The translations under genes and the position numbers were made by a program. The notes below the pieces were generated by a model. That model worked only from the letters and a program-made list of their open reading frames with translations, did not search any database and was not told the origin of the DNA. A stretch of 64,000 nucleotides of DNA, taken from positions 23,304,146 to 23,368,145 of the forward strand of contig JAKCOZ010000001.1 in NCBI GenBank assembly GCA_022605955.1, in the 5' to 3' direction. Within the stretch, counting starts at the first letter, position 1. Each line of letters begins with the position of its first letter. Shown in pieces: positions 59,973 through 64,000 of this stretch. This DNA comes from Rallus limicola (lineage: Eukaryota; Chordata; Aves; Gruiformes; Rallidae).

Positions 59973-60007
59973 GTCCTTCTATTGCCAGCACAGGCAATAG
60001 AAGGGAC
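59973..60007. repeat. Inverted repeat, 14 pairs with one bulge
   Basis: GTCCTTCTATTGCC (59973-59986), loop AGCACA, then GGCAATAGAAGGGAC (59993-60007): 12 uninterrupted pairs next to the loop, a single bulged G, then two more pairs. Confidence 0.85.
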
Positions 60008-63000
60008 TTAGGGACTGGAAGGACTATCTTCTTGTCTCACTGCAGCCTCCCATACCTCTGGTGACTGCCACAGGCTACCTATAGTGACCACCCAAGTACT
60101 ACTGCTTACACAGCACCCAGAGTCTGGTGGGAAATTAGGGTGCCTGATGGTCCTATATCCCGCTGAGAAGCTTTTGTTGCCTGAAATCTCTTAAAGCAGT
60201 GGTATATAGTGATATACAAATCCCTCTTCTTGCATGGGGCAAACCTTTGTCCTGCTAAGGACCCAGTAGTTTCCAAAACCAGTCCATAGCACACCATAAG
60301 TGTGGTCAGATCCAGACCTCTTATGTATGACATACACTTAGCTGCAGCACGGTGGCCTCTCTTCACCACATGGCTAGTCTTCTGTAGGGGGAAAAACCCT
60401 GACTTTGCTGAAAGCTATGCTGGGAGGAGACCTATATTCCTACCCCAGACCTGTTTGTCCTGGTGTCTACAAGCACAAGTTCACAATGAGATGCCTGGGA
60501 GAATTCAGGGGTCCACGTAAAGGTTGAGCTCATTTAGGTGGGTTTTGACTAGCTCTGTCATCTCAGGATGGGGGTGTGCAAGCGCTGTAGGAGGAAGGTT
60601 GGATGAGAGAGGGTGGTTGGGGGAGGAATTTACATATTTGCAGGTGTGTGTAGCTTAATGCATGGAGTGTGTTGGAGGTGAGGAACTAGAAAAAGAGAAG
60701 TTATCTTAATAAGTCTGAGTCACTGAGGGAGTGGGGGTGGTGGCAGAAAAGTCTTAGTGCAGCAGGGATTCATAAACTGAGGAGGACCCTGTGAAAATTT
60801 TGCATGGGCTGAGCTGGGAGGGGAAAGCAATGGAAACTACTCTGCTGAGCTCTTGTGAAGAAGCCTTCAAGCTCTCTGCAATGCCCACTTATTTCATTAT
60901 GGTCCTTGCCTCACGAAGTTTGTGAAAGTAGAGCGTGCAAACCTTCTGAGTGACTGGAAGTCTAATTTCAAATAAACAGCAAATGATTAATGCTTACTGG
61001 ATTAATCTTGCACAATTTTCCCCTTGGCTCCTGGCTACATCTTTCTAGTTCAGATACAAACTCAAGAAGAAGCTTGATTATTTTAACTTCGTTTCTTTCT
61101 GAGGTTCTTCAGCTACGAATCTCTGAGCCAACCAAATTGAAGGTAGGAGGCTCATGGGGACTGAAGCAGGAGAAATAACCCCCACAATGTTTTATGGCTG
61201 ATTTGTGCACTCTGTCAGCCTGGAATATACATTATAAAAGGGGGCTAGTGAAGCCACTTGGGATTCCTGTGTGCACCTCTTCACAAAAGCATCCCTCATG
61301 GAGAAATGAAAAAAGCAAAGTAGAGGAGAGGAAACCTAGGCTGAATTTAAAAATTGCTTTCCTGATAGAACAAGGACTGTGTTTATCAAGGAAAAAAGAC
61401 TTCTGACAGAGGACAGATTTGTTTAAAGTAGGAATTTGCAGTATCTTCATCCAGAATATGAATGAACCTTAGCTGAACTTTTACTTAATGTTATTTTATT
61501 CACTCATCTCTTCTTTCTATTTGTGGGCCTGACCACACATGCATAAATATCCCTAGAGAGGGCTGCTTGAGCACTATTTCTAACCCTCCTGGGACTGAGA
61601 AGTAGCGGGAATGTCACAGAGTTCTAGATCCTAAGAGATTTCAGTTTGGCAGAGTATGGCCTAATGTGGGTAAAGTTCACATTAGCAGAATTAGATATTC
61701 ATGTCCTCACCTGAATTATACCTGAACTCTGAACATAAATCTTTCTAGCAGAGCTGGGGGGAAGCCTAGCTGCAGTTCTGCTAAATAGAGATGTAAGAGC
61801 ATCCCTGTACTCTGGATGAGCAGGGAACCTATGTGCAAACCTCCGTGATCAGGCAACTAATTGTAAAACATGCTGTAACTGCAGCTCTGGCGGTGACTTG
61901 CTGGAGCTGCTGGGTCATTCAGCTAAACACAGTCCAGCCCAAGTCTCAACTTAGCTAGAAATCAGCAGTCCAGCTGCTTTCAGAGGTGTGCCCTTATTCT
62001 CGGGGGGTAAGCTGAGCATTGCAAAGCCTTCCATGAGGACTGTGATTCATATGCCAGTGAACAGCTGCTGAAGATCCCTGGGTATGCCCAAGTGATCCTG
62101 AAACTGATGCCTCTGCTGTGGTGTGAGGTTTTGTTCTGGTGGGGTGTTTTTTTCTGTTTCTTCAGTGAAGGAAGGATTACCTAGTTAGTTCAGTTTCAGG
62201 TAAATGGGATCCTGGTTTGCTAACCTGCTTCAGTGTTCCACACAGAGGGAATTCACAGTCTTGAGATTCCCCTTCGCCTGTGCCTTCCCATCTTGACACT
62301 ATTGTTTTTCTAGATCTTTTCTTCCATGTGAATGAATGAGATAGGGTCACTATTTGGATGGTATTTGTCACAGTAAAAAGAACTATGAGGGGGAGAACAG
62401 CTCCAGAATCTGCGCTTAGCATAGATATATGCTTGCTGGGATGGAAAGAATGATTAGGCTATTGCATGGGCATACAAAATCACACAGCTTATTCCTTCAT
62501 CCAGCATCCCTTGCCACTTCAGTCCTTTGTCTTTCTTTAAAGCAAATGCATGGGGGAGGGGTGTATATGGTGGTGGTTTGGGAATGTGTCTTTGAGTAAG
62601 GGTTATCACCTTCTAAGGATTGAATTAAGACCAGCTGAAACAAGGTTTTCTTGTGACCTACATAATTCTGGCCTAGATCTCTGGTCCATGGAAGGGTCAC
62701 CTTCCCCTACCCCCTTCTTTGTGTTAAAAAGCTCTAGGCTACTGGGGGTTTTTTTTGGTGTTTCTTGTATGTTTAACTTGCTTAGCTTTCCATTTTCAGT
62801 TTATATCTTTGAAACATCTTCTCAGGGCTGGCCCCTCACTAATGGTGTTATGATTGTGCTGCTTAAGTGTAGTGAGTTTGGGTAAGGCTGATGTTGGCTG
62901 CTTGTGCTAAATTCTGGATTTTGGACTTGAAAAGCTCATAGGAACTGTGGAGGAGGGGAGGAAGGAGGGTTGTCAAACCTCTTTTATTGTTTTAAAATCT

Positions 63001-63008
63001 CTTTTTGA

Positions 63009-63155
63009 GGGAGGGAGGGTTAAAGGGAGGACTGAGAAGCCAATAAAGGAGAGTAGCGATGGCAGCTTATTTAACAAGCAAAACAGATAAAGATTAGGGT
63101 TCCTATGGCAACTGGCTACCAGCAGATGCACCTCAAGGATTGGGGGGGGGGGGGG
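63009..63155 (+). repeat. G-rich tracts including a 14-G run
   Basis: GGGAGGGAGGGTTAAAGGG at 63009-63027 fits a G-quadruplex pattern; an uninterrupted run of 14 G lies at 63142-63155. The exact length of such a homopolymer is often unreliable in sequence data. Confidence 0.8.
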
Positions 63156-64000
63156 ATGATGATAAAATGGTTTAGCACAAGGCCCCAACATTTTGGATTA
63201 AAAAGACCTTGTCCCAGCTGCTGCAGCAGCAGCTCCACTGATGAATGACATTTCTGTGTAACCAACCGAAGGCAGAGGATGAATTTTCCATGTTGGTTTA
63301 GCTGGGCCTAAAAGTCACCTATTTTACTGATGGTCCCGAGGCATGTTCCATGTCTGTGTGGTTTGAGAGGGAGGAGTGGGAGATGACAGATGGTGAGGGG
63401 GAGATGGAGAGACCTTAGCTGCTGAGTGGTAAGTGCAGAAGGGGCATTAGTTAAGGCTTGTGGATACAATGCCTAGTTGTCACCCCTACTCTGGGAGGTC
63501 CCAGGAGCCCTGTCTCCTTCTCCCAGAGCTGATGAAACCCGGAGAGCAGCTTTCTTCTCTGGCCTTCAGACCATCCTATCTCAAAATCCGAGGGGAGAAG
63601 TATATGTACAAGCTTGCTTTTCCAGCAGAAATCTTAAAACATCAATTTTGTTTGGTTGAGGTTGTATTTTTGACTACAGTGCTGTAGTACCTCCAAGAGC
63701 CTGGGTGCTCATGCTTGTTCTCTGTTCAATGCCAGCCTTCCTACAGAGAACAACATCTCTCACCAGGTATTGTGGTTTTTCCCGTTTGGAGTTGAAATGC
63801 CAAAGCATGTTGTCATTTGATTCTGGGAGTGAGAGGAGGCTGAAGGAGGTTAAGTATAGCTTTTGTTTAGATGAGTACAGCATGGAAAATAACCATCTTT
63901 GTACAGCCTCAAGGTTTTGTATTGGAGGTCCTACTGAATGGCTCCCTGATCAACCCTGGCCCTGGGAGGTTGGTTGAGTGAGCGATTTCCTTAATTGGAT

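Larger units (their letters stand above)
58191..64000 (+). other. DGKI: DGKI intron 1, noncoding to window end
   Basis: No exon supported. Contains a hairpin at 59973-60007, G-rich motifs at 63009-63027 and a 14-G homopolymer at 63142-63155. No recognised repeats beyond these. Confidence 0.75.

Noticed and set aside
1..64000. CRISPR array, tRNA, rRNA, bacterial-type operon or endogenous viral genes
   Set aside because: No regularly spaced direct repeats, tRNA-like B box cloverleaf, rRNA blocks, or recognisable retroviral genes or paired LTRs were seen on either strand.

Overview
The window is vertebrate nuclear DNA, most likely from a bird. Protein-coding sequence lies in short exons with GT..AG introns. 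The interspersed repeats are almost all CR1-type LINE fragments, several ending in the ATTCTATG-like 3' tail typical of avian CR1, and I see no Alu or L1. I cannot name the species.

Two genes lie head to tail on the + strand, in the same order and orientation as on human chromosome 7q33. (1) Positions 1-16658 hold the 3' two-thirds of CREB3L2 (BBF2H7), an ER-anchored bZIP transcription factor. Nine coding exons can be placed to the base (1207-1294, 3094-3275, 3943-4089, 5461-5519, 6822-6890, 13659-13758, 14675-14801, 15473-15698, 16583-16658). They join in one open frame of 357 residues ending in TAA. Roughly 160 N-terminal residues (activation domain) must be encoded upstream of the window. 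A long AT-rich 3' UTR follows, with poly(A) signals from about 17.85 kb to 23.39 kb. (2) A CpG island at about 29.96-31.52 kb carries the promoter and first coding exon of DGKI, diacylglycerol kinase iota (30665-30855). The remaining 33 kb is the first part of DGKI intron 1; no second exon is visible before the window ends.

Between the genes (about 23.4-29.9 kb) there is no supportable gene, only CR1 remnants, a probable MIR relic and G-rich tracts. The DGKI promoter is TATA-less. It contains six GGGCGTGG octamers in 101 bp, two perfect EGR1-type nonamers, an inverted CCAAT box and a TGACGTGG UPRE/CRE-like site.

Points most worth a second look: the DGKI start region, where an upstream ORF resembling the human DGKI N-terminus runs out of frame and stops on an overlapping ATGA; a NAGNAG acceptor in CREB3L2; three unusually good short hairpins (8110, 45225, 59973); a candidate RNA G-quadruplex and a Pumilio site in the CREB3L2 3' UTR; and an enhancer-like block near 49.04 kb. 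I found no operon, CRISPR array, tRNA or rRNA, and no evidence of an undescribed multi-gene system. The window is an ordinary vertebrate two-gene locus.
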